Program-made: the position numbers and the translations under genes
Assembly (NCBI GenBank): GCA_932521035.1
Contig: OW051493.1
Coordinates: 8,556,001 to 8,620,000, forward strand
Direction of reading: 5' to 3'
Length of the DNA: 64,000 nucleotides
Source of the DNA: Oscheius dolichura
Taxonomy: Eukaryota > Nematoda > Chromadorea > Rhabditida > Rhabditidae
The notes under the pieces: generated by a model
Told to the model about the DNA's origin: nothing
The model's database searches: none
Seen by the model: only the letters and a program-made list of their open reading frames with translations
Shown: in pieces, positions 41,647-51,445 of the stretch
Numbering within the stretch: position 1 is the first letter of the stretch
How the letters are laid out: the number at the start of each line of letters is the position of its first letter

Positions 41647-43911
41647 TCAATTCTCTCCCCAGGAATTTCCACATCGTTTCCTTTTCCTGAGGCGGCTTTC
41701 AAACAGAGGATGCTTTGAGCAATAACGGCCAACACCAGGAATCCAACACAGAAGCAAAAGATCGTGACCATTGTGAAATTCTAAATAATCATCTTGTTTG
41801 CTGTAGGAGGGACAGATCTTACCATCAGCAGGATGAATATAACTATGAGATTGAGAGGAACCCGGAACAGATTGATAATTGTGGTCCTGGCTTCTTCGGG
41901 AACGTAGATTCCGCGCATCTGACCCATGGAAGGCCAAAAGATACCAATTGAAGCCTGGAAGACGGCTTAGAACTCTATAGTTAGAACTTTAACAGTCTGT
42001 AACCATCCATGAACAAACTGTCCAATTTCGGGCACGCCCGTTTTTGGGGTAGATGAGAGTGTCGGGTGTTTGTGTTCGTATCTCTGTCATTTTTGGCCAA
42101 TTTCAAAAATTCAAAGACCTTGTTGGAGATCACGTCAAGACGATTCTAATAAATTCCATCACATCTCAACCGTCCCGATACAACAATTTGTAGCCCCACA
42201 AACTTGGGGGCGCGCCCAGGCGTTTGCATGTAGCTCGCTTCTTTGAAAACCTTACACCAAATGGCTGTCTGTTTCTATTTTCTATTTGGAACCCGATTTC
42301 TGGCCTTCTGACAACCTTTTAGAGGAAAAAGAGGCTCACTTCAAAGAGAAGGAAAGCTCCAAAAATGGCATACACATTTGTAGGAAGCAGAATCGGAGTA
42401 GCCATACAAAGGGCAGCCACAGCCAAGACAAATCTAAATGAGAAAAACTACAGTAAGATCTGATTGAGCCCCTGTCTTACCTCATAAAGGACTCCACTCT
42501 TATGTATTTAGATAACATTTTGAACACCAAGGAGCCCAGCATCATGGCCACCATGAAAGCGGAAAAGATGTAGCCGTAGGCTAAATTAGAGCTTCCATAG
42601 GCGTGGATCATCGCAGGTGACCACTGGATCACGAAGACGTACATTGTTCCCTCGAAGAGACCTTGTACTATTCCCAGGCAGAGAATTATAGGACCTGAAG
42701 ACGATCAGTTTTAAAAACTGAAGTTGCCCTACTCTTCCGGATGTGCTTTATAGCAAGATTGAAGGATTTCCCAAACGAGCCTTCGTGACTTCCATAATTC
42801 TCAGTCCATGTACAGGTTGCCAAGAGCATCATAATCAAGAGGAAGGCTATTGAGAGATTGAAGGGGCCGCTAAATTCTACAGTAGGATTTTTCAGGGGAA
42901 ACTCACGTAAAGCCAAAATAGAGAGCGGCATATTCGGCAACCAAGCCGCAGAGAATGGCTACTATAGAATTAATCAAGGCTCCATTGGAGAAAAGGACCC
43001 CAAGAAGGTCTGGACTGTAATCGTGCTGAAAACGGAATAAAATTTGGTCTGAATAAAATCTACCCACCTTTATATGCTCCGAGCAGACCCAGGATTCAAA
43101 ACAGGAGAAAAGCAACGACGTCGCTATCCCGCCACATAGCCTACCACCCAACAGAATCCAAAAGTTATTAAAATTGGCGCAACTACATGTAACAATGTAT
43201 AGAACTCCATAGAGGATGGAAAAATTCCGTCGGCCACTGAAAATCACTTCAATTTTCCAGGTTTTAAAGAGTCTAAACCGACCATTTATCGGCCACGGAG
43301 CCTATAACAGTTCCGAATAAGAGAGACGATCCGAAGCCGGCAACAAAAAGGATCTCAATTTGCTGCTTGGTAAGGGAATAAGAATGGTACAGGGCGTAGA
43401 CATGGGGGCCTTGGAGCCAATCTCCGGCTGAAAATGGGGGAATGAAGGCTCGCATACATGGCCAAGCGCCCGTTTTTGGGCATAGACGGAACTGCCGGGT
43501 GCTTGTGTCCGTTTCTCGGTCATTTCTTGGTCGATTTCAAAAAATTCAAAAGCCTAATTGGAGAGCACGTCAAGACGATTCTAATGAATCCGATCACATT
43601 TGACCCGCCCCCACAGAAAAACCTGTAGCCCCACAAACTTTGACTGAGGATACGCAACGCGAGCGCAGAATCGGACAACAGACAAATCTTGGCTTTTTTT
43701 CATAGAGTAAAGCTAAAAATAAACTTACCAACTGCCAACGCATAGACAGCAAAATATTTCAACTGGAAGAATCGGAACTCTTTGGTACTTTCAAGTTTGA
43801 CAGCGCCTCGGAGCCTGAACTCTTTGTTTCATTTTATGGTAAAATAACTCACGTGAACAAATAAAATATCACACAAACGACAAGAAGACCAAAAAATGTT
43901 TCAGCAAACAT
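41647..43911 (-). CDS. Major facilitator transporter, MFSD5 (molybdate-anion transporter) type
   Basis: A multi-exon gene from ATG 43911 (MFAETFFGLLVVCVIFY) to the stop at 41647. Family stretches appear in order: GDWLQGPHVYALYHSY, LFVAGFGSSLLFGTVIG, GRLCGGIATSLLFSCFESW, FSNGALINSIVAILCG, TCTWTENYGSHEG, QGLFEGTMYVFVIQWSPAM and QMRGIYVPEEARTTIINLFR. The C-terminal tail is soluble. About twelve membrane segments are expected. MFSD5/MOT2 proteins are described as high-affinity molybdate importers; substrate is assumed from family. Two introns contain family-2 repeats. Confidence 0.9.
42018..42225 (+). repeat. Repeat family 2, copy in an MFSD5-like gene intron
   Basis: Starts CCAATTTCGGGCACGCCCGT and ends GTAGCCCCACAAACTTGG. 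Confidence 0.85.
43455..43675 (+). repeat. Repeat family 2, second MFSD5-gene intron copy
   Basis: Starts CATGGCCAAGCGCCCGTTTT and ends TGAGGATACGCAACGCGAGC. Confidence 0.85.
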
Positions 43912-44931
43912 AATTTACCGCCTAGAAAGTCCAAAGAGAGCCTTCTAGACACAGGAAATGACGACCGGCTGTTGTAATTAACGAAGGAACACTGGAAAGG
44001 ACAGGACATTTTTGATTGATAGCAATTTCAATTGGAGGTGCTTTTGGGGTTTCTTTTCTCTGGGAAAAATAGTTCTTTGGAAAAAAATGGAAACAAACGA
44101 GGGCAAAGAATAATGGGAAGTACACAGGTTGACAAGTCGGAAGGGATTATGTGACATGCAAATGGGGGGAGAGCGGACCGATGTCACCGGGTAATAACCA
44201 AGCTTTGGAGGTTATTTCCGAGGTCCAGGAAAAGGATAAAAACATGGACTAGACAGTATAAAGTTCCAAATCAGAGGCAATGCGCTTATCTGTACGATCC
44301 GTGAAAAACGTCTCCCCCGCAGTAGCCGGGCAAGGTCAGACATGTCAAGGGGTACGACAACCCGGAGACCGAAAGTCAGGGTGGGCTGGAAGCTGGCTGT
44401 AGTTCTTTTCCAAACCCCTGGTTACCGTAACGGGGCGCAAAGCCTTCCGTGCTTTTGGTTGGGGTCTTTCGAACAAAAATGGTCGCGATTTTCGATTTTG
44501 CTCAAGTTTTCTTCTCCGTGTCGCGAGAAGGTTTCGAAGAGAGAAATGAACGGTAGCTGTATTTTTTGGACAGAGTGGATATGGACCCTTCAATTGTAGG
44601 AAAATCCCATTTTCAAGGACACAAAACAAATGGGTCAAAAATAGAAAGAACAGAACTACACTATTCCGCCCTTGGACGGACCAGGATTATGACACTTCCA
44701 ACCTCCGTTCACAGAGATTAAAATTTACGAACTGGTTATGTAGCACCACGGCGGCACGCTGTCACCCTTATCCTGGGTCTTCTTGATGGCTATCTGTCGA
44801 GGACAACGAGGATTTCAAGGAACTCTATAGTCAAATCTGTCGGTCCGGAGGTACGGTATCCACCGTGTACTGGATAATAGGGAAGTATGGTCTCCCCTGA
44901 TCGATGTTATTGGTTAAAATTCATCACTAAT
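43912..44931. other. Intergenic region
   Basis: Opposed ORFs near 44345-44638 lack any family features or exon chain. No gene is supported. Confidence 0.5.
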
Positions 44932-46060
44932 TCAACCGTTCAATATTTTTAATACATTTTCATAAATAAGAAATACAGCCGCGTTTACAATGAATCCCCT
45001 CACAGCTAGGGTCAGTCCTCCTCTATAAAACGGCTTGTACCCCTGTTCCAGCCAGAGTTGCTTAGCCACGGTGAGGAATCGCCTATAAATAGAGGGTACT
45101 CTCCTTTCTACGGGAAAATTGCCTCTCTTTTCCCGTTTTATCAGTTTGTATCCTATTTTTGATGACTTCCAGGGGGCAAATTGACCACCAGCAGATAGTT
45201 CCGGCCGTTCCTCCCCAGAATAATTGGCTCAGGACTTCGTTGTGCTGCTGTCTTCGAGCATACCGTAATCCTAGTTCATATACAGGAATATAGAACAGGT
45301 AGCCGATGGAATCTCTCATAACGAAGACGGTGCCTCCCTATAAAAGCCGCTGGTAGTCAGGGAAGAGGGAATACAACACCTTGAAGAGTCCTCTAATTCC
45401 TTCAGTTTGAAAGATCTTCCTCGTGCAGTCGAATGGACCTCGGTAGAGGGTACTACTTGTTCCAGTGGAGTATTTCTCCTTTTGGACCTAAAAAAGAAGA
45501 AATATGGTCAGAAAAACTTGGATTTCCGGGATTTTCAGAAAATTTCTGTTCCCCTCTTGGTTGTATCGCTTACAGTCAACCCTATCTCCTACCTGTAACC
45601 TTGTTTTCACCAGTTCCACGGGTATAGCAGGTCCGACATTTATCAATGTTCCACATATACTAGCCAGTAGAATATCCCTCATTGGTAGATCTTTCCTCGC
45701 TTGGATGTTTGACTCTCCCGGATGGAGTAGCTTCAATCCCAGACCATAGCCCGTAAATAATAAGGAATTGAGAACACCACAGGTTAGAAACGGCCCCCAT
45801 AGGCCTTTATAAAGACCAAAAATCTGGAAATTTAGTTTTTTAGAAAGGAGGGAGATTGATTGAAGTACCGATTCCTCTTGGAATGTTCTCTGGGCGCAGT
45901 CAAGGATCCCAGTATAGCCTTGAATTGTTTGGAGGCGCGTTTTTACTGTATCCAAAGGGTGTCCGATTATTAAACCGGCTCCTCCTGGAATTTAAAGGTC
46001 TATATAAAGAAAGCGTGAAGGTATACCAGCAGCCCAGCCGGCGAGGAAGTCCTTGTACAT
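44932..46060 (-). CDS. Mitochondrial carrier (SLC25 family)
   Basis: Six to seven exons run from ATG 46060 (MYKDFLAGWAAGGAG). All three tandem carrier repeats show the Px[DE]xx[KR] signature: HPLDTVKTRLQ, IPVELVKTRLQ and CPLEVIKNRIQ. Repeat ends such as IFGLYKGLWGPF, IRGLFKG and YKPFYRGG are present. The arrangement is like SLC25A45/47/48. The protein is expected in the mitochondrial inner membrane with six helices; substrate unknown. One 40 nt intron (45122-45083) uses a GC donor, AGAG|GCAATT; GT alternatives break the frame. Confidence 0.92.
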
Positions 46061-46242
46061 TTGGGGCTATCAAAACGACGTCTGTTGATGATCAGCGATC
46101 ACTGATCATTGATAAAACTGTGACCGTCAGTGTACCAGACGTTCCGGCACCTATATAAGAAGAAATTTCAGAGAAATGGAGCTAGGAATCCATAGAGTCG
46201 CTGCAGGACGTTTTCTTTTTGTTTAAACTGTTACCGCGCCGT

Positions 46243-46385
46243 TATAGTCCGTTTGCAACGGATATGTCACGAGTTCAAATTTCGCAGCACATCGCCGCCG
46301 CGGGACCATATTTGAAAAAGGCTGATCGCACAGCGGACGCGCGAGAGACTTTAGATCCCGTGATATCCGTTGGAAACGGACTATA
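46243..46385. mobile_element. ~143 bp inverted-repeat element (MITE-like)
   Basis: The left end TATAGTCCGTTTGCAACGGA and the right end TCCGTTGGAAACGGACTATA are imperfect inverted repeats of about 28 bp, with TA at the borders. There is no coding capacity. Confidence 0.65.
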
Positions 46386-46675
46386 TACTTCGTTTTCTAA
46401 TAGGTTACAATTGAAACCTTCTGCCCCCTTTCTGATTCAGGGCCCGCTGAGTTGTGCCTCCATTTTTAGGTAGAACGGATAAGAAATGAATGTGATGAAA
46501 AATGGAGAAGTTTTTGCTTTCCCTTGACGTTCAAACGTCCTAGGAATTATTGTAAGGGTCAAAGTGTAAATAGGTAAGAGAAAGGGTGGTACTGGTATCA
46601 GTTATGGGTCCAGCCGTGGCAGACCATTTTTCTGACTATGATGAATCATAGAGTTTTCCCTAATTTGTAGATTAT

Positions 46676-46984
46676 TTAAAGGAACTCTGAGGGACCCGGG
46701 GAGCATACTGTAGATTTTCGCGGGCTTTCTCAAAGCCCGGGAAACCGCATTTCTGATCTACGCGTTTCGTTATGTTTTTTTCCGTTGATTTCAATAAGAC
46801 AACAATTTCTTATGGCTAATTAATATAAATCACGTCAAAAAATTACCAAAAAAATACCAAAACAAGGCCAAAAACGCAGGCGCGTTCAAAATTCAAACGC
46901 GCGCCAAGGGCGAAAGGACGCTTGTGAGCGCAGTCGTGGCGGGACCCTTGCGCTCAAGCCGAGGTCCCTCAGAGTTCCTTTAAA
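46676..46984. mobile_element. ~309 bp inverted-repeat element (MITE-like)
   Basis: The ends TTTAAAGGAACTCTGAGGGA and TCCCTCAGAGTTCCTTTAAA are exact inverted repeats. The interior is palindromic in patches (AAAGCCCGGG, GGCGCGTTC). There is no ORF of note. Confidence 0.75.
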
Positions 46985-47227
46985 GGCCAAGATTGACTAC
47001 AAGACGAAGAGTAGTTTAAGATGAAATAGGATTCTTAAAGAAGCCAAGAAAAGAGGAATCACCATTGTGATGGTCAGGTGTCATTGTTATCTAATCGCAC
47101 CCGGTGGTTTTAACCTGCTGCATCTAAACTTTTGCCTTTAAAATGCCCCTTATCTCGGGGAAATAATACCAAAGAACAGAAATGATATTTTATCCATTTT
47201 TTAAAGATCAAAACACATTTAAAGGCT

Positions 47228-47700
47228 TCAAGGAGAGCTGCGTCTTGCCGCATTCTTGGCTGCTTGCCGCTTTTGCTCCAATTGCCGTTCAGCGTTCCGT
47301 AGAAGTTGAGCCTCATCGAAATTCGTAGAAATAAGGTTGTGGAACATCTCTCCAGAGGGTACTGTAGCCGAGGTTGAGGCCTAAATTTACTTAAAAATGG
47401 GAAAAAAGTGAGAAAGGGACTCACAATCCGATCGGCCGCTTCATTTATGACCTTCTCGTTCCGTTTGACAATATTTTCCGTAGCTGCTTGAATTTCAGCT
47501 TCATTTTGTCTTGTTTTAGTCAGGCGAAAAACTAAAAATAAGCATAAAAATAATTAAAAATATGGAATAAACTGACAGTCTTCGGGTTTAGTTCCTGGCG
47601 GCGGGTTAGTCTCCACAATCAGCCTATCAAAGTCCATCGGGAGGGGAACCGGCCGCGTTCGTTCCGGCTGGAGGTGTTCTTCAATCCATTCCCAATTCAT
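47228..47700 (-). CDS. Small coiled-coil protein, function unknown
   Basis: There are three exons, 47700-47577, 47531-47425 and 47380-47228, in phase, giving about 127 aa. The N-terminus MNWEWIEEHLQPERTRPVPLP leads to a Pro-rich stretch, then long charged helices: RQNEAEIQAATENIVKRNEK and AQLLRNAERQLEQKRQAAKN. There is no signal peptide or membrane segment. It resembles small subunits of coiled-coil complexes, but I do not recognise the family. Confidence 0.7.
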
Positions 47701-48172
47701 AATGGAATATTAGGTTGGATAGAAAATGAATAGAAGAAGTAATATTGAAAGCCAAGAAGCGAAAATTGGGTCGGCTTTTGAATTGGCGCTTGTACGCAGG
47801 CGGGACGAGAAATTGCGTACTCTGAATATAAAATAAAAGAAGAGGAAAATATGGAGAAAGTAAAGAACAGTAGCGACCTCCAGTACCCTTCCATAAAAAA
47901 GCATCTACATGGAACATGGTGATAGGAAGTGTAAGGCACTGCCTTGTTAGTTCAGACCTAGCAAAATCCATACAGCCCCTGCTTCCTTATTAGTTTAGTA
48001 ACCAGTTGCGCTTGGCACCTACGCTATCCCATTGTATGTTAAACTTTGCACAAGCTGGGCGAGAAGGCGGCACAATGAATTCTCTATGGAAGGTTATTAA
48101 TACACCTGGGGAAATTTTGAGGGTAGCTAGAATAAAACGGCTCGATTGTGTGTGAACTGCCATCCCAGCAAT
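47701..48172. other. Intergenic region
   Basis: Between divergent genes; nothing recognisable apart from AT-rich sequence. Confidence 0.5.
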
Positions 48173-48549
48173 ATGCTCGCCCTGACCATCCTTCTTTCAC
48201 TAGTAGGAGCCGCCGTCGCCTCCCTAGATATCAACTGTACCGTGATCGTAAGGAACGGCCGAACTTCCTAAAATAAGAGATTCTTCAGGACACGACCGAC
48301 GGAACTCTGCGCTTGGCACCTTCAGCAACCGGTTGCCAAGATGCCGTCTCCTCCGATGTCTGTGCCTACCTATTCGATCAAGGAATAACAGTCCAAACTC
48401 TCCGGCCAGGCATGCCTGAGACTAACCGACCCGTAGGCTGCTACCGTTTGCCCACCGTTCCTTCTATCTCTCCTAACGAGGATCTGAAGAAAATTGCCAT
48501 TGCCAACTGTGCTAACTACTGCGGCTTCTGTTGCATGAAGAAGAAATAG
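48173..48549 (+). CDS. Small secreted ShKT-like cysteine-rich protein
   Basis: There are two exons, 48173-48247 and 48289-48549, giving 111 aa. The signal peptide is MLALTILLSLVGAAVASL. The mature part carries a cysteine pattern like the ShKT fold: GCQDAVSSDVC, VGCYRLP and a closing NCANYCGFCC. ShKT domains occur widely in nematode secreted proteins, usually as parts of enzymes or surface proteins, and a toxin role should not be assumed. The family call is from spacing only. Confidence 0.75.
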
Positions 48550-48580
48550 AAGCCTTCCAAACAGATGTATGGGTTCTATT

Positions 48581-48586
48581 AATAAA
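48581..48586 (+). terminator. Poly(A) signal of the ShKT-like gene
   Basis: AATAAA lies 32 nt after the stop codon. Confidence 0.6.
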
Positions 48587-48768
48587 TTCTGGCAAAAGTC
48601 GCGGGCTTTTAGAACGATGCCTGCTTGGAAAAGTGTCAATTTTTTGGTGGTTCGTTGGAGCGCGCTTACGAACAAAGTACTTCTAGGGATTACGGTAACT
48701 AATCTAATTTACAACTTTATTCGGGCTTCTTGCGTCTTCCGTTAAAATTTTTTATTCTCACACATAAT

Positions 48769-49258
48769 TTATTGATATGCTGGAGAATTTTCATCGACTT
48801 CGGCCATTCCGCTGCTGTCCATCACTGTGGTAAGGGAATAAGTCGACGTGACTCCGACCTCGGTAGTCGTCGGCGTGGCGGCGTCGTTCATAGCCGACTC
48901 GTCGATAAGCGCCTGCTCCTCCTCCGCCGCTGCCGCCGCTGCCTGCTCCTCGGCCCACTCCCGCTCGGCCTTCCTTCCCAGGTACATAGAAGTGCAAGTA
49001 CACACGATGCTGAACAGTCCGATGAAAGTGAGAAGAATAGACGAACAGAACAGAATCATCCAGTGGCCCGGAGCGTGCATATGCGGCACCTTCCGCTGGA
49101 TTTTACTCCTATCCCTGGGAGTGCTACTAGCAGCAGTTGGAGTCGTGGAAGGCGCGCTGCTGGTCGCGGCTACAATGTCGATCACCAACAGAAACAGTAC
49201 TGAAAAATTGTTACTATTTGGGTAAAAAAAGACGCTAACAAGCATGGAAAAGTCGCAT
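48769..49258 (-). CDS. Small type I membrane protein, function unknown
   Basis: There are two exons, 49258-49240 and 49199-48769, giving 149 aa. The signal peptide MRLFHALLFLLVIDIVAA is followed by a short Ser/Thr/Pro-rich ectodomain (TSSAPSTTPTAASSTP). One membrane helix is at about HWMILFCSSILLTFIGLFSI. The tail is charged with an AAAAAAEEE run and a Thr-rich end. I do not recognise a family. Confidence 0.75.
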
Positions 49259-49395
49259 AGTAGACCGGTCGCTTCGGAGCGATGAACTAGGTTGAAGGGA
49301 AATTGGCTACGGTGGTTTTGTATAAACGGTTAAAAAACTGAACATAACAGAACGAAAGGAAGATCTTCTTCTTTTCGGTCCCCCGCCTGGTACAT

Positions 49396-49507
49396 GATAT
49401 CCGATCCCGCTGCACCCGTAAAGTCTCGGCAGTAGATTCGCCTTTATTCAAAACAGTTACATAACTGTGGCGCCGAGACTTTACGTGGGCAGGGGGTTGG
49501 ACTGTCA
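49396..49507. repeat. MITE family 1, copy f (shortened)
   Basis: The left arm GCTGCACCCGTAAAGTCTCG is intact and the right arm is mutated (GAGACTTTACGTGGGCAGGG). The core has lost the TATACC part. Confidence 0.8.
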
Positions 49508-51120
49508 GCGGCCGAGCCCTTGAAATGACTGTACACGTAAAACATACCGTCAGTCTGTACTGTCCCCATTTTCATCATATCCGGCACTTTTATCTCCATT
49601 GAACTCTTTTGATGATTCTGATTGCCTCGGTTTAAATTGAAGAAGAGTGGATGCCTTGGGAGCTTCTGATGACAATTCCAGGCTCTATTCTAGGATCTTT
49701 CATTCCTTTGGAGGGCGTCACTTTGCTCTCCACACTTCTGACCAGCTTGGCACACTGGTTTCCCCCCGAAACTGGCAGACAAGACGGGAATGTCTCTGAT
49801 AGGCGTTGCAGACGTTCTGTCCACGTGCTAAGGCGTTTTTTCTTCCTCTTTAAAATTTTTTATCACTGCTAGGAAGGTGCTATAAAACCTATCAGAAGCA
49901 GTAAAACAGTCATATTGCAGAAAATAACATGTAGGGCCGTCGCGAACTGACTAACAGTTACTGACTTCAATAATCTGGTCCCCTTTGCTCATATTTTCCA
50001 CATTTTCCTGATTTTTGAACAATTAGCCCACTTTTTTCTTTCATCTGGGAGTTTTCAAACTCTGGAATAGAATAGGAAGACCAGACAACATAAAACTGGT
50101 GAATAACGAGACCATGGAACGGGTTCTTGGTCTGGTTTCTGTTGTTCTCGGCGAAATCCCCGAAATACCCGAAAAATTAAGCCAAAACTTCTGTTTCTTT
50201 TTACTTTTATAGTTCTGCCCGTCCTTTTTAACCCTGTAAATCGTTAACTCTTTAAAAAGTGGATTGGTAGCGAGACTGGGGGGCGGAAGTCCCATGCCCC
50301 GCCGTTCCAGAGAGTTTTGCTTGGACAGCTGGTCCAGTTTCACATTTTCGGTCTCCAGTTGGTAACAGCCTCATCCAGTTCAATTTTTTCTCCTCAAAAA
50401 CGGTAGTCTAGACTTTTTTCCAAGAACATCACATCACCTTCCTCCAAATCCCCCGTTCTTCCCAGAAAAAACACCCCAAAAATAAGAAAAGAATGTCAAT
50501 GTTTGGCAAATGGGCTGGGTGTCACACACCCAGCCAGAGACGACGCACGTGTATTGTGTATTGACAGTCACCGAACGGGAAGCCATAATCCAGGGGGTGT
50601 TTATCGTCCGTCAACGATTACATGATCCAAACAGTGTGGCGACGACTTTTCGGCATTTTTAATCAATGTACCCACTGCCTGTTCCAAAAGAAAGAAGGGG
50701 AAGCCATTTGTCTGCGATCCTCCTTTCTGGGTTTTGTTCCTACCTTTATTCCTAATTTCTTTATTCCTTACCCTTTCTATTCTATTGTTTTCTCTCTGAT
50801 TGATAGGACCTTTTAAATATCATGGGAGGACGGTCTAGATATGGATAGGGAGAGGTATGGGAGCCAAACTCCCTTAGGAATTTGGAACTCCGGTTCGTGG
50901 ATGCTCTATTTCGACTCGACTATGGTCATCCTTTTTACAATTTGCAAGCCTCACTGCCTAATCTTCCAAAAGCTGAGAATCCGAGAAAATAGGCCCTTCT
51001 AATGTTTTGACGGGGAAGGTGAGAGTCGCGGCTACAAAAACATTAGATTAATGAGGGCCTTCTATTGTTAAAAAATCCTTTGCCCGGCCCTCTACTGAAT
51101 AACATACCCGACCAGGGTTC

Positions 51121-51259
51121 GGTCCTCGTTAGTCCGATCCCATGCACCCGTAAAGATTCGGCAAGACTATAAAGGCGTCACAGTTTTGTAAACAACTTTG
51201 AATAAAGATGATCCCCCTGCCGAGACTTTGCGGGTGCAGGGGATCGGACTATCGAGGGC
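51121..51259. repeat. MITE family 1, copy g
   Basis: Arms run from GGTCCTCGTTAGTCCGATCC to GGATCGGACTATCGAGGG; it lies about 190 bp upstream of the nucleoside-transporter start. Confidence 0.85.
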
Positions 51260-51445
51260 CAGGCCTTTCCCGGGCTCCCCTAGCTGGTATTTATAGAACG
51301 CCACTCCCATTCAGCTCCACAATTTCTTCCTCCATTTCCGCTCCTCCTTTTTTCTGACGTCTTCGCCCTTTGCTCACACATATGATCCGTCCGTTTCACA
51401 GAAAGGGAGAGGAAACTTTACGGGTCTCTCTTCCATTCAACCAGC

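Larger units (their letters stand above)
46061..47227. other. Intergenic region with two inverted-repeat elements
   Basis: No gene is supported. It contains the elements at 46243-46385 and 46676-46984. Confidence 0.6.
49259..51445. other. Intergenic region with MITEs and a possible gene relic
   Basis: It contains MITE copies f and g. A minus-strand stretch near 50400-50041 (LDQLSKQNSLERRGMGLP, ATNPLFKELTIYR) looks protein-like but has no clean exon chain. Confidence 0.5.

Noticed and set aside
44345-44638. Minus-strand ORF of 97 codons before the MFSD5-like gene
   Set aside because: Basic, low-complexity peptide with no splice context or similarity.
4200-51260. CRISPR array from the dispersed repeats
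   Set aside because: Copies are kilobases apart, of both orientations and with inverted ends; the host is an animal.
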